Below are positions 35,925-45,599 of a stretch of DNA of 64,000 nucleotides, one piece after another. The stretch is from Inia geoffrensis. Its lineage: Eukaryota > Chordata > Mammalia > Artiodactyla > Iniidae. The stretch spans positions 132,308,695-132,372,694 of the forward strand of contig CM070904.1 of NCBI GenBank assembly GCA_036417435.1, given 5' to 3'. The notes below the pieces were generated by a model, which was not told the origin of the DNA, made no database searches, and saw nothing but the letters and a program-made list of their open reading frames with translations. The position numbers and the translations under genes are program-made. The first letter of the stretch is position 1. Every line of letters starts with the position of its first letter.

Positions 35925-36515
35925 CAGCTGGTCTTTTATACATTGTTGGTGGGAATGCAAAATGGTCCAGCCATTGTAAAACAGTTGGGCAGTTTCTTCT
36001 TAAGTTAAGCATACACTTACATAGGACTCAACAACCCCACTCCTAGGTATTTACCTGAGAGAGACGAAAGCATGTCTAAACAATGATTTGAATGCAGCTT
36101 TATTCATAATCACTGAAAGCTGGAAACAACCCCAATGTCCATCAACTGATAGATGGATAAACAAATTGTAGTGTCTCCATACAACGGAATACTCAGCAAT
36201 AGAAAGAAACAAACTATAGATGCATGCAACAGTGTGGACGAATCTAAAAAGCATTATTCTAAGTGTAAAAAGCCAGACACAAAGGGCTATGTCCTGTACA
36301 ACTTCGTTTTTATGACTTTCTGGAAAAGGCAAATCAGGAGCATAAATTAGATCTGTGGGTGCCAGTGGTTGGGGAGGGGGAGGTGACTGACTGCAAAAGG
36401 CACAGGGGAACTTTATGGAGTGATGGAAATGTTTTGCACAGTTGTCAGAAGCTATCACATTTTAAACTTGAAATGGGTGCAGTTTATTGCAGGTATGTTA
36501 TACCTTCAAAAAAGG
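35925..36515 (+). mobile_element. LINE-1 3' end, forward orientation
   Basis: Sense wording 'ttggtgggaatgcaaaatggtccagccattgt', 'acaaccccactcctaggtatttacc', 'ggaaacaaccccaatgtccatcaactgatagatgg', 'ggtgccagtggttgggg' and an A-poor end at about 36513. It abuts the reverse L1 on its left, so two L1 3' regions face away from each other. Confidence 0.85.
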
Positions 36516-37565
36516 AGATAGGGACCCAGTTCTCCATCCCATACTTAGATCCGCTTTCCTACCTTTGTATATGGACTCTACTTGCTTGCTGGCTGGGGAT
36601 CTCAGTGTCTCAAGACATACAACAAGGGAGTCAAGAGGGTGGCGTGGTGGTGAGGGAAGCCGGGCCACTTCTCCACCCACCCCAGAAGCAAGCACAGGCT
36701 GTTTTCTGTTTCTTGGGTTTGTTACTTAGCGTAATCAGCTCCTCCATCACCTTCTCTCCTCTTCCTTCACCTTCCTCTCCATTGAGCTGACCATCTTCCT
36801 TCACTCTGAGCATAAAGAAAACATCTAGTCATGTGAGGGTTCCCATCATGTGCACTGTTATCGATTATATACCAAAATTTTACTCGCGGAATTTAAAAAA
36901 CAATATTCCAGATTTTTTACACGACTTTAAAAATGGAAAATGAGTAAAAACATTTTCTTCCTCTTAAATTGCAAACCTCTGTGCAGCCAAAATATGAGCG
37001 ATTGTGATCCAAGCTGCTCAGCCATGAGTTAGCGGGCCACGGGTTTCAGAATGGATCCAGGGTATAGGAGCCCCACCCAAAAGATGTACCACATACCTAC
37101 AAAATACTTCCTGTGTGGCCCAGGGAAATAAAGGTGACACTTTCATCCTTTGATACTAGTGTTCATTAACTTTTCCTCCGGGGGGAAAAAAGTATCCGTC
37201 AAAAAACTAAAATAAAGCTAGTTTCCCTTTATATTCAGAGTTCAGATAGCGTCTCCTCCGAGTTGGGTGTGAGGCCCTTTTTGAAGAGGGGTAAGGAAAC
37301 GTCAGCGGGGCCAGAAAGGGAAGGTGGAATCGGAGGGAGGAGCCTGGAGCCAGCAGGCCTCACGCTCCCGTCCGTCGGCTTCCAGCGCGAGGACTTTCAC
37401 CCGCGAGGAGGGGAAACTGAGGTACACCTGGGTTGTTATTTATCCATCTTCCCTAAAGGAGGAGATGAAGAAATGAAGTAGGAAAATGGAGTCAAGCAAA
37501 ATAATTAAAAACCTAAAAAATGTGTAGCCTGGAGAAGTTACATCTCACCCCTTACACCTATGTAA
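36516..37565. other. Unique DNA, no gene seen
   Basis: No mobile element is recognised. 37250-37440 is moderately CpG-rich and repeat-free. A purine-rich tract lies around 37290-37340. No coding gene is supported. Confidence 0.45.
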
Positions 37566-37664
37566 ACACACACACTCACACACACTCACGCATGCACACA
37601 CACACTCTCACACTCACTCACACACACATACACTCACACACACACACACACACTCACACTCACA
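37566..37664. repeat. CA-rich microsatellite
   Basis: An imperfect (CA)n/(CACT)n array of about 100 bp, with CACACT and CGCATG interruptions. Confidence 0.95.
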
Positions 37665-38689
37665 TTTTCTTCTTTAAACAAGGACAGCCAGTCGCTCTGT
37701 GTCCCGGTCACTTGGGAGAGCTCTGCGCCCACTTCCCCACCGCTCTGGTGACCTCTATAAAAGAGAAATTTGCCATACACCCTGAAGTGTTTCCCCCAGA
37801 AGACTTCTTTGATAAGCTTTTATACTTAAGATATAACCAGAGTTTTAACTCACGCACGTCTAATTCCAAATTTATTCTTTGAAACATGTGAGGTCAGATC
37901 TGTATGTTTATTTAGATAAAAGCGTTCAGGACGTTTTCAGTCCTATTTTCAACTTGTGCAATTAAAGTTTTCTGAAGAACATTTTAGAACATGTATACAG
38001 TTTTAATTTAAGATCTGCTAAAGCTCAAAAGTGTCACGTGGAAGAGAGACCATAATTTCTAATTATAAAGTATTGGGGAACAATAAATTCACATGACCTT
38101 TCCAGGAAAGTGTATGACCAGGCCACAACAGGTCAGGGGCTTTATGAGGGGTCAGGGCACGTGTGGTCACCAAGGCTCCCCTGCTCATTACTTAAAGAAA
38201 AACCCAGTCCCCCGGTTCTGGAAGTACCCACCCTGGCCCTGGTCTTTCTAAAACGCCACAACGTGTCCAAGTGTGACACGAAGCTTAAGTTCCCCGACCC
38301 GGATATCAGTTTCTGAAAACAGAACCTAAACCTTGTCGTGTTAAGGGAACCTCACGAAACTTTCACTCTAAGCCATTCTTTCACAGAGGGGAAACTGAGT
38401 CCCGCTGAGATGAAGGGAATAACCCAAGCTCATCCCCTGGCCGGCGACGGAACACTGGATCCTGATTCCTCCTCATATCCTGTTCTTTCTCTGCTCCTGC
38501 ACAGAATGGATGTGGCTGGGTTTTACCTTTTTTTCTTATGAGATGGAGCAGTGTTTAAATTGCATGTCTTCCTGTTCCCAACTGGTAAACCTAAAAGTGA
38601 AAACATAACTAGATACAGCAAGAGGAAAAATGGATGAATGCAACCTCCCCAGCTGGCTGTCACTTTCCAACTTCTCTCAAAGTAAAAGT
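37665..38689. other. Repeat-poor DNA, possible conserved core
   Basis: 37740-38060 is AT-rich and repeat-free, with homeodomain-like (gcaattaaag, tctaattcc) and GATA-like words and an E-box (gtcacgtgg, about 38033). No gene is seen. The regulatory reading is a guess from composition. Confidence 0.35.
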
Positions 38690-38880
38690 CGGTCATCACA
38701 TCTTTCCTTAGAACTCTCCTTCGGTTCCCACTGCCTTCAGAAGGAAATCCAAACCCTGTAATTGGTCCTATGAGAGCCTGGCTCCAACATTCCTCCCAGG
38801 TGCCACCGCAATGTACACACCTTGCTCATGGGCCCAGCCTCTCTTCCAGGCGCGACCTCCCCAGTCTCAGGGCCCCCAGG
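38690..38880 (+). repeat. L2 LINE fragment (weak)
   Basis: 'ggttcccactgccttcagaaggaaatccaaaccc' and 'gagagcctggctccaacattcctccc' resemble the conserved L2 3' region ('aatggcttcccat...aggataaagaccaaactcc'), diverged. Confidence 0.45.
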
Positions 38881-40529
38881 CCCCCAGCCACATGGTGGAA
38901 GTCCAGCCAGTCAGGGTTCCATGCTTATCTTCTCTGCTGGAGCAACAGGAGAAAACTGTTTAATTAGTGCTGCCATCCCAGGATAATATGACACTGAAGT
39001 GTCACACCTGTCATCCTCAGACACAAGGGGGAGGGCCCCTTGTACTAAGACAGAGTGAGGCTCACACACAGAGGGAAGCAGAGCTGCAGGGTAGACAGGG
39101 AAAAGAGAGACACAGCATCACTGAAACTCCTGGATCCAGCTAAGCCTGAAGCCAGCCAGAGCCTGAGCTTCCCAAGTAGTGAGGAAATCCCTCTTCTGTT
39201 AAGCATGTACAGATTGTGTTTGTATCATCAGCAACCAGGAGAGTGCTGGCCACGGATCCCCTGAGCTCCCAGGTGCAGGGACCGCCACCCCATTGTGGGG
39301 ACACCCATGACTCTTTCACCCCGTGGATCTTGACACATTCTCATCTCTCCTGGTAGACTTGCTCCCCCTTTGCTGATGTCTTCCCCAGCACCCCAGACCT
39401 CAGCCCGGGTCCAGCACACACCACTACACCCCTCAACGTGCTGCACTGCGAAGTCTCTGCTGCCTGGCCTCCTACCCAACTTCTTAGCGTGGCATGAACC
39501 ACACAGTCAGTGACAATGAAATGGCCTGAACTAATACTCTTCTGTCTTCCATTAATTCCTCCCTCCAGTGCACAATAAAGTGTGTGTTTTTATCAGAGTG
39601 TAACCATAAGTCCTCTTATCTCTCCACCCATCAGAGTCAACAGGATCTGCCGGGCTCCACTGGAAAGTGCAAAGTTTGAAGAGCTGTGGGGGAGGGAAGG
39701 AGAGGGCAGAAGATGTGACAGATTTTAAGATTAAAAACAAACAAAACAGGACGGTGAGAACTTAAAGGAACTATCTGAAAGGGGTGGGGGGCCGGGGAGA
39801 GAAAACAAGCCTTCCTGAGTCATGAATTCAAGTCAGGCTAAGTTAAATCCAGCTACTCCTAGAACCACAGTGGATGACAGCCTCTCCCAATCCACCGTGG
39901 TGGGAAGCTCCAGGGCAGTAACACGATCCCAGCAGGACCAGGAGTCCCTGAAAGCTTGCTGTCTGGTGTAAAAAGATGCACCACGCTTATCCTGTACACG
40001 TCTTGCCCCAGACCTTAAGTCAGCCATTTCTTCAAGGAGAGGCCACCATATGGACACCAGAGATGCTCACTGCCCCTGGGTCACTCAAGGCGTCTGTGCT
40101 TTTCCGACGGTCAGGGTCAAGAAATACATTGTTTAAGAGGAAATACATTATGAGCTCATACTGATATTTCCAACAAATTTAGAAAGCCATGCTCTTACCT
40201 AACTTCTTTCATTTTATATTTGTATCTCTTTTCTTTTAGGGTGGAAATCTCGATTCCCAAAGATGTAAACATAATAACTTGCTTTAGCTCACAGTTTCAG
40301 AATGACAGCAGCAATGCTGTTACTAGAAATATGAACACTGAAAACAGATTAAGCCTTTATGCGGTTCTTTTCTCTCTCCTTCACAGTCTATCCCTCTAGG
40401 GATGGATACAGTCAAATCACAGCGTTTAAAATGATCTTAAATTATTTCTGTCTGCATGGTTAAGCCACCAAGATGATACAAAATTAGGTACATCTGTCTG
40501 ATTTTGCTTTTGACTTTTTAGGTTTTTCT
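38881..40529. other. Unique DNA, no gene seen
   Basis: No repeat or gene was recognised over about 1.6 kb. Open frames here are below 85 codons and unconvincing. Confidence 0.5.
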
Positions 40530-41120
40530 ATTTTTTTCTCATTTTGGTTTAATTTTTAAATAATTATGTGAAACACTTACATGGTTTCAAAGTCAAATCT
40601 ACATAACAAGGTTTATGCAGAGGAGCCTGGCTTCTGTCCCAGACCCCTACACCTTGTTCTCTCTCTCCCATTCTTTTTAGGCCATGGTTGATCTTTCTGG
40701 TGTTGTTTTTATTTATTTTTCATTCTTATTTTTAAAATTTTATTTATTTATTTTTGGCTGTGCTGGGTCTTCGTTGCTGCGCGCGGGCTTTCTCTGGTTG
40801 CGGCGAGCGGGGGCTACTCTCTTTGTTGTGGTGCGTGGGCTTCTCATTGCGGTGGCTTCTCTTGCTGCGGAGCAGGGGCTCTAGGTGCGCGGGCTTCAGG
40901 AGTTGTGGCTCACAGGCTCTAGAGCACAGGCTCAGTAGTTGTGGCGCACGGGCTTAGTTGCTCCGTGGCATGTGGGATCCTCCTGGACCAGGGCTCGAAC
41001 CTGCGTCCCCTGCATTGGCAGGAGGATTCTTAACCACTGTGCCACCAGGGAAGCCCTCTGGTGTTGTTTTTAAACTGAAATTAGGTATACATTCCATGTG
41101 AAAAAAGAAATCATAGCATG
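40530..41120 (-). mobile_element. Old LINE-1 3' end, reverse orientation, split by a SINE
   Basis: 'taattatgtgaaacacttacatggtttcaaagtcaaatctacataac' is the reverse complement of an old L1 3' end. It continues past the SINE at 40712-41056 with 'aaactgaaattaggtatacattcc'. Confidence 0.55.
40712..41056 (-). mobile_element. CHR-type SINE, longest form in the window (copy 7)
   Basis: A reverse-orientation copy with an ATTTATTT tail, 'ggctgtgctgggtcttcgttgctgcg', the full middle including an extra block (about 40883-40918: 'ggtgcgcgggcttcaggagttgtggctcacaggctct' region) missing from copies 4 and 6, and the head at 41040-41056. The target-site duplication tctggtgttgttttta is perfect over 16 bp (40696-40711 and 41057-41072). 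Confidence 0.95.
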
Positions 41121-42169
41121 AGTTTGTTGCTGATTTGATCTTAAAGGCATTAATAAATGTGGGGTAAAGGCCCATGTTACTCCCACATTACAAGTGAGAG
41201 ATGTCAAGAAAACAAGGCACCCTGGGAAGAGCCCTAGTGTTCATCTTCCACCCTACGGTCCACAGTCGGGGTGTCTCAGAGTTCTTTTGCAGAGAACAGG
41301 GCCCACACTGGCTAGTTTATGCAGGAAACAACTTATTAGGGAATAGACACAATTGCAATGGAGCTGATAAACAGACTCTAGACAGAGCTTTTGCGAACGG
41401 CTTGCAAACCATACTGCAGACTTAGAGCCACTGCTTCACTGTACCAGGAAGACAGTGACTCTAGAACCAGCCTGGAATCAAGGAGCTGCTGCTACTGCCA
41501 CGGCTGCCAGCTCCCAGGCTTGCTGGGTTACGCTCCGGAAAAGGGTTGCTTTTCCCCCTGCCTCTAGATGTGACCAGACGCTGCACTTCCAGGAGCAAAC
41601 CAAACATCTCCACCCCAGGACTGCATCTTGCAGACCAGGGCTGCCAGAGTCTGAGAGAGGTCATTTGTAGCTTTTCAACTCCTGCAATTCGGGAAGGATC
41701 CGTAGAAGGACGGAAAGGACTGTGGAGCACCCGTCCACCACGTACAACTGCACACTGGAGGAACCATCCTTTCAAGTCTTGTCGTGGTAACATTAGACGT
41801 GCGAGGCGAGGGTCTAACTGTTATTACGAGGGCTTGTCCTATGCCCTCTTGAGCGACTTTTCAAAGGGAAATTTCTAAAAGGGATGTTCCTACAGGAGAA
41901 TCTTACCTGTAGGTGATCTGTGCCTTGGATATCAGGTGTCAGCCCCTTGTAAGCCCAACTCCACCCTATTGCTGTGGCTTAGGCAGGTGATCGGCTCTTA
42001 GACGGGACTTCCAGAAGTTGTTCTCCTGCCCGTGGGCAGCAGGGCAGACAGAGTGGGGTGGGGCAGTCTACAAGGTGGGCTCCTCTCCTCCTTACACGCT
42101 CGCTCTCTGGGCTCATGGGCAGGGGGAGGGGGGAGGGACGTCTCTGGGCTTATGTAAGCTGGGGGGGAA
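41121..42169. other. Unique DNA leading into the CpG island, no gene seen
   Basis: Nothing nameable. GC content rises from about 41450. 41270-41780 may hold an old unrecognised repeat. Overlapping opposite frames of 110 codons at 41461-41878 are treated as chance. Confidence 0.45.
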
Positions 42170-42803
42170 ACGGGGGCCTGGGCCCTCGGTCTCCGCAAGC
42201 ACGGAGTTGAAGAGCAGCAAGTCGCTGCTGTTCCCGTACGGCGCAGGCCCTTTAGACGCGCAAAGCCGCGGGAAGGCTGGGTCCCAGCGAGGCCAGGACG
42301 CGCCCCGCGCCCCGCGCCCCTCTCACTCTCTCTTTTGTTCCTTAAGTTTTTATTTTAGATTTTTAAAGAGACACGGAAAGCTATTTTGCGGCGCCCGATA
42401 ATCTGAGCGCCATACCAGAGCTGGAGAAGGGGGTTGGTCAGGCGCGGCGGGCTGGATGCGGCGACTCCCAGGACCCCGTAGTCTTAGGATCCTGTAGTTT
42501 TCAGATCGTGAAGCCCGCGTGTGGGGAAGAAACTGCAAACCAACAGCGCTCTGACGCAGCCACATTGTGGCGAGGGCCTCTTCCCCCAGCTCTGTCTCCC
42601 ATAGCTAACTGCGGGGGTGGGAAACGTACCCCTGGGCCGCCCGGGCCGCACACGCAGCCGCTCGCCCTCGGGTTTCCTAACGCTGTGGGCGCGGCCCGGC
42701 CCCGCGGAGCAGCCGAGGCCCAGCCACGCCGGCCCCGAGTTCAACTGCAGTAAAAGGGCCCAGCCCGCCCTTGATCACGCGGCTCGCCTGACAGCCCGCT
42801 CAG

Positions 42804-42834
42804 GCCCGGGTCTAATTGAGCCCGGGTCACCTGG
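42804..42834. promoter_or_regulatory. Paired GC repeat around a TAATTG core, next to an E-box
   Basis: gcccgggtc occurs at 42804-42812 and again at 42820-42828. A homeodomain-type core (ctaattg) lies between them and an E-box (cacctg) directly follows at 42828-42833. The CACCTG type of E-box is bound by many bHLH and zinc-finger E-box factors. Function is inferred. Confidence 0.3.
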
Positions 42835-43177
42835 GAATAGGTTCAAAGGCATCCAGGCCGTAAACCACCTCCAGGCCCCGAGCCAGAACGGCCTGGCGAA
42901 CAAAGAGCCCCCGAAGCACTTCAAACGCGCCCGCACTCGACATCCAGATGGCGCGGGGCCGACGTCCCCGGTGTCGCCCGCTGAGGCTGGGCCCCCGCTC
43001 TGCGGCCGGCCGGGCTGCCCCGCGGGCGCCCAGCGCAGGGGAGGCCGCGCGGCTCCCCAGACCGCCCTCTGTCCACAGCCGATTTGCGAAGGAGAGAGTG
43101 GGCCCCGAGGCTGGGGCCCGGCACCGCGGCCTAGCGGGCGCCCCTGCCCCGCTCCCGCACCCCCAGCGGGGGCCTGC

Positions 43178-43186
43178 CAGGTAAGC
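43178..43186 (+). other. Candidate splice donor in the CpG island
   Basis: CAG|gtaagc (GT at 43181-43182) is an almost ideal 5' splice site, about 0.9 kb upstream of the TWIST2 start codon on the same strand. It could end an alternative noncoding first exon, but no matching acceptor or transcript can be shown here. Confidence 0.3.
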
Positions 43187-43870
43187 GCGGTGGGCGCCGG
43201 GCGCTCCCGCGGAGGCTCGCGGTGGCGCTGAGATTTTAACGCACTTAGAAGGACGGCCTGCTAAGGCCGTCGGGGCCGGGACTCCCCAGCAGGTTGGGGT
43301 GAGAAACTCCCCCATACAACTGCTTGGCAGAGCAGGCCGCGTCTCCACGGATCCCCGCGTCGCGTGTGTGGAGAGCGGCGTCTCCAAGGGCACCCGCGTG
43401 TCCGCACGCCAGCTGTCTGGGCGCCGGGGCTACTGGCCCGCACGTCCCCCACCCCTGGCCGAAAGTGCGGGCCACGGCGCGAACTCGCTGTGCGCCCGGG
43501 AGCAAGCAAGGCGCACACTGGCCCGGGCGCCCCCGGGGTCTCCCCGCCGCGTCCTCACCTCCTGGGAGCGCATCCAGGGTAGGACTCGCCACCCGCACCC
43601 CTCGCGGCGCGGGAGAGACCCCGCAGCCCGGCGGGTTTCGATCTCCAGTTAAGGAGCAGACAAAGCCGGGTCGGCTGAGCCCAGGGCGCGGCGCGGCCGG
43701 AGAGCGGTCAGAGCCCGGGATGGAGGCGCGGGCGGCGCGCGAGGGCCCGGCACTCGCGGGTGCCCGCCGCGGCCGGGGCCTAAGGGGGAGGCAAAACTGA
43801 AAGTGCCGCGCCGGGGGGCGGGGGCGGCCAGCGAAGGCCCCAGAACTTGCCCTGCCCCCGGGCGCGGCGG

Positions 43871-43909
43871 CCAATCAGCGCGCCGCCCTCGCTCCTGACA
43901 ACTATTTAG
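43871..43909 (+). promoter_or_regulatory. TWIST2: TWIST2 core promoter elements
   Basis: A CCAAT box (ggccaatcag, CCAAT at 43871-43875) is followed by a TATA-like, AT-rich word (ctatttag, 43902-43909) in otherwise GC-rich sequence. With usual spacing, transcription would start roughly at 43930-43945, about 165 bp before the start codon. The start site is inferred. Confidence 0.5.
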
Positions 43910-43934
43910 CAACCCAGCCCGGCTAGGGTTTCCA

Positions 43935-44105
43935 AAAAAGTTAGAATAACTTCCTCTCCCGGAGACCTCGGTTTTGCACAAGCCGGCCTTGAAATCAGAG
44001 CCTTTCGAGCAGCTCGGAGAGCGTGTGCTCGGCGACCGCGGGCTTGGCCAGCGGCGCGCGCTCGGCGCCCGGCGCCCCCAGCCCCACGCGCGCCGGGCGG
44101 GCGCC
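43935..44105 (+). other. TWIST2: TWIST2 5' untranslated region (start approximate)
   Basis: There is no ATG between the likely transcription start and 44106, so the coding ATG is the first one met by a scanning ribosome. The frame stays open upstream to 43950 (an in-frame TAA sits at 43947-43949), but that extension holds no ATG and is not believed to be translated. Confidence 0.55.
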
Positions 44106-44588
44106 ATGGAGGAGGGCTCCAGCTCGCCCGTGTCCCCCGTGGACAGCCTGGGCACCAGCGAGGAGGAGCTCGAGCGGCAGCCCAAGCGCTTCGGCCGGAA
44201 ACGGCGCTACAGCAAGAAGTCGAGCGAAGATGGCAGCCCGACCCCCGGCAAGCGCGGCAAGAAGGGCAGCCCGAGCGCGCAGTCCTTCGAGGAGCTGCAG
44301 AGCCAGCGCATCCTGGCCAACGTGCGCGAGCGCCAGCGCACCCAGTCGCTCAACGAGGCCTTCGCTGCGCTGCGCAAGATCATCCCCACGCTGCCCTCGG
44401 ACAAGCTCAGCAAGATCCAGACGCTCAAGCTGGCCGCCAGGTACATAGACTTCCTCTACCAGGTCCTGCAGAGCGACGAGATGGACAATAAGATGACCAG
44501 CTGCAGCTACGTGGCCCACGAGCGCCTCAGCTACGCTTTCTCCGTGTGGCGCATGGAGGGCGCGTGGTCCATGTCCGCCTCCCACTAG
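44106..44588 (+). CDS. TWIST2: Twist-related protein 2 (Dermo-1), bHLH transcription factor
   Basis: A complete 160-residue frame in one exon, the usual mammalian length. TWIST2 is a nuclear bHLH protein that dimerises with E-proteins, binds E-boxes and mostly represses transcription, holding back differentiation of muscle, bone and skin mesenchyme. From the sequence: an acidic/serine-rich start ([21 protein letters not shown]), two basic clusters that can serve as nuclear signals (RKRR at 31-34, KRGKK at 49-53), a basic helix-loop-helix at about 66-121 (basic part [11 protein letters not shown]75 in the DNA-contact position), and the C-terminal Twist box/WR motif ([15 protein letters not shown], about 141-155). 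It lacks the glycine runs of the TWIST1 N-terminus, which separates it from that paralogue. The start is chosen for its strong context (gcgccATGg) and because it is the first ATG. The stop is TAG. The human disease positions Q65, E75 and Q119 all hold the normal residue. No damage is seen. Confidence 0.98.
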   Translation: MEEGSSSPVSPVDSLGTSEEELERQPKRFGRKRRYSKKSSEDGSPTPGKRGKKGSPSAQSFEELQSQRILANVRERQRTQSLNEAFAALRKIIPTLPSDKLSKIQTLKLAARYIDFLYQVLQSDEMDNKMTSCSYVAHERLSYAFSVWRMEGAWSMSASH

Positions 44589-44623
44589 CGCCGCGCCACC
44601 CACGTCCGGACCGGCGCGCCAGG
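44589..44623 (+). other. TWIST2: Start of TWIST2 3' UTR in exon 1, with splice donor
   Basis: 35 bp of noncoding exon follow the stop codon, then AGG|gtaggt with GT at 44624-44625. In known mammalian TWIST2 genes the CDS lies wholly in exon 1 and the 3' UTR continues in a distant exon. The donor here fits that layout, though the exact cut is inferred. Confidence 0.65.
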
Positions 44624-45599
44624 GTAGGTGCTGCGCGCGCGACGGGCGCCCTCCTCAGCGGGCGGGCCGCGGCGGCGAGGATGGGGTGCGCTTCTCCTCC
44701 TAGCAACAGACGGGGGTCGATCGGGAAGCTTCCAGGTGCCGGGGCACCCCTGTGGTTTTGTGCAAGCTCCCAGGCAGGGTGTCAGTCGGGAACGTGCCGA
44801 TGGTGACAGTGGTATTTTCCATCCTTGCTTCTGTGGAGGTGGGGGCCTGTGGGTGAGTGTCGGGGGAGTGGGTATCAGAAGAGCTGCCTGGAGCCGGCCG
44901 GGGCAGAGATGTGAGAACCAGCTTACCCACTGCGTCCCTCGGAGCGGAGGCCGCCCGGGAAGCTGCCTGGGCCGGGCCGTGCCAGGCTGTGGCTTCGCCC
45001 CGTTCCCGGGGAGTGGCAGAGCGCGCTCGTGGTGCGGACACCCAGTTCTCCTCGACTGCACTTGCAGGGTGTCCCGGCCCGTGCCTCGGGGACCCGGCCG
45101 TCGGTGCCCTGGCCCGCCCGGTGGGCGCAAAGGTGCGGACCGGCGGCGCCTGGGTTTGCCTGGGGAAGGCGGGAGGACGCTGCCCTGTGCTGGCGGCTCC
45201 GGGGGCCAGTGCAGCCCGAAAGCCGGGGACCATCCGCGCCCCGAGCGCGGAGGACAGGGCCGAGGCTGAGGCGCAGAGACCGGAGCGCGGACACCGCCAC
45301 TGGGAACCCCGGCTGCCCGCAGGCTGGTGGAGTGGACCTCGGAGCTCTGGCCCCAGCCTTGAACCTTGAGAGTCTGGGATGGGGCTCTGCCCGCGCTGCA
45401 ACCGAGTGTTCGGCCCTGCAGGGAGAGCGCGAGGGGTCCAGGCTGGGAAACAGGTTTGCAGGGAAACGGAGGCGGTGCGACAGGGCCTGGCGCCGGAGAA
45501 GGCAAAGGGACACGGCTGCCGAGAGCACTGGACGTTCTGGATTCCTTTAGTAGAGCGCTCAGGGCGTCCTGCACCGGCCCCTTTCCACCAGACACCTTA

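Larger units (their letters stand above)
42170..45560. promoter_or_regulatory. TWIST2: TWIST2 CpG island
   Basis: About 3.4 kb of very GC- and CpG-dense sequence surrounds the promoter, the single coding exon and the start of intron 1. CpG is dense from about 42620 onward, with no interspersed repeat inside. Such long islands are typical of developmental regulators held in bivalent or Polycomb-controlled chromatin. That is family knowledge and not something the sequence shows. The long overlapping open frames on both strands in the island follow from its GC content. Confidence 0.85.

Noticed and set aside
37520..37882. 120-codon frame rich in Thr-His repeats
   Set aside because: It is the translation of a (CA)n microsatellite.
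43974..44105. In-frame N-terminal extension of TWIST2 upstream of the ATG at 44106
   Set aside because: It would begin at TTG, has no ATG, and known TWIST2 proteins start MEEGSSS.
43995..44603. A 202-codon open frame antisense to the whole TWIST2 coding region
   Set aside because: High GC leaves few stop codons on any frame. The antisense frame mirrors the codon pattern of TWIST2, has no independent motif and continues into noncoding flanks.
42170..45560. CRISPR arrays, bacterial operons, phage or plasmid features
   Set aside because: The window is mammalian nuclear DNA. Repeats are SINE/LINE/LTR and microsatellite in type, and no spaced-repeat arrays were found.
44585..45595. A 336-codon reverse frame just downstream of TWIST2, with long overlapping frames on both strands
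   Set aside because: All six frames are unusually open in this CpG island. Proline/arginine/glycine-rich products with no domains point to composition and not coding.
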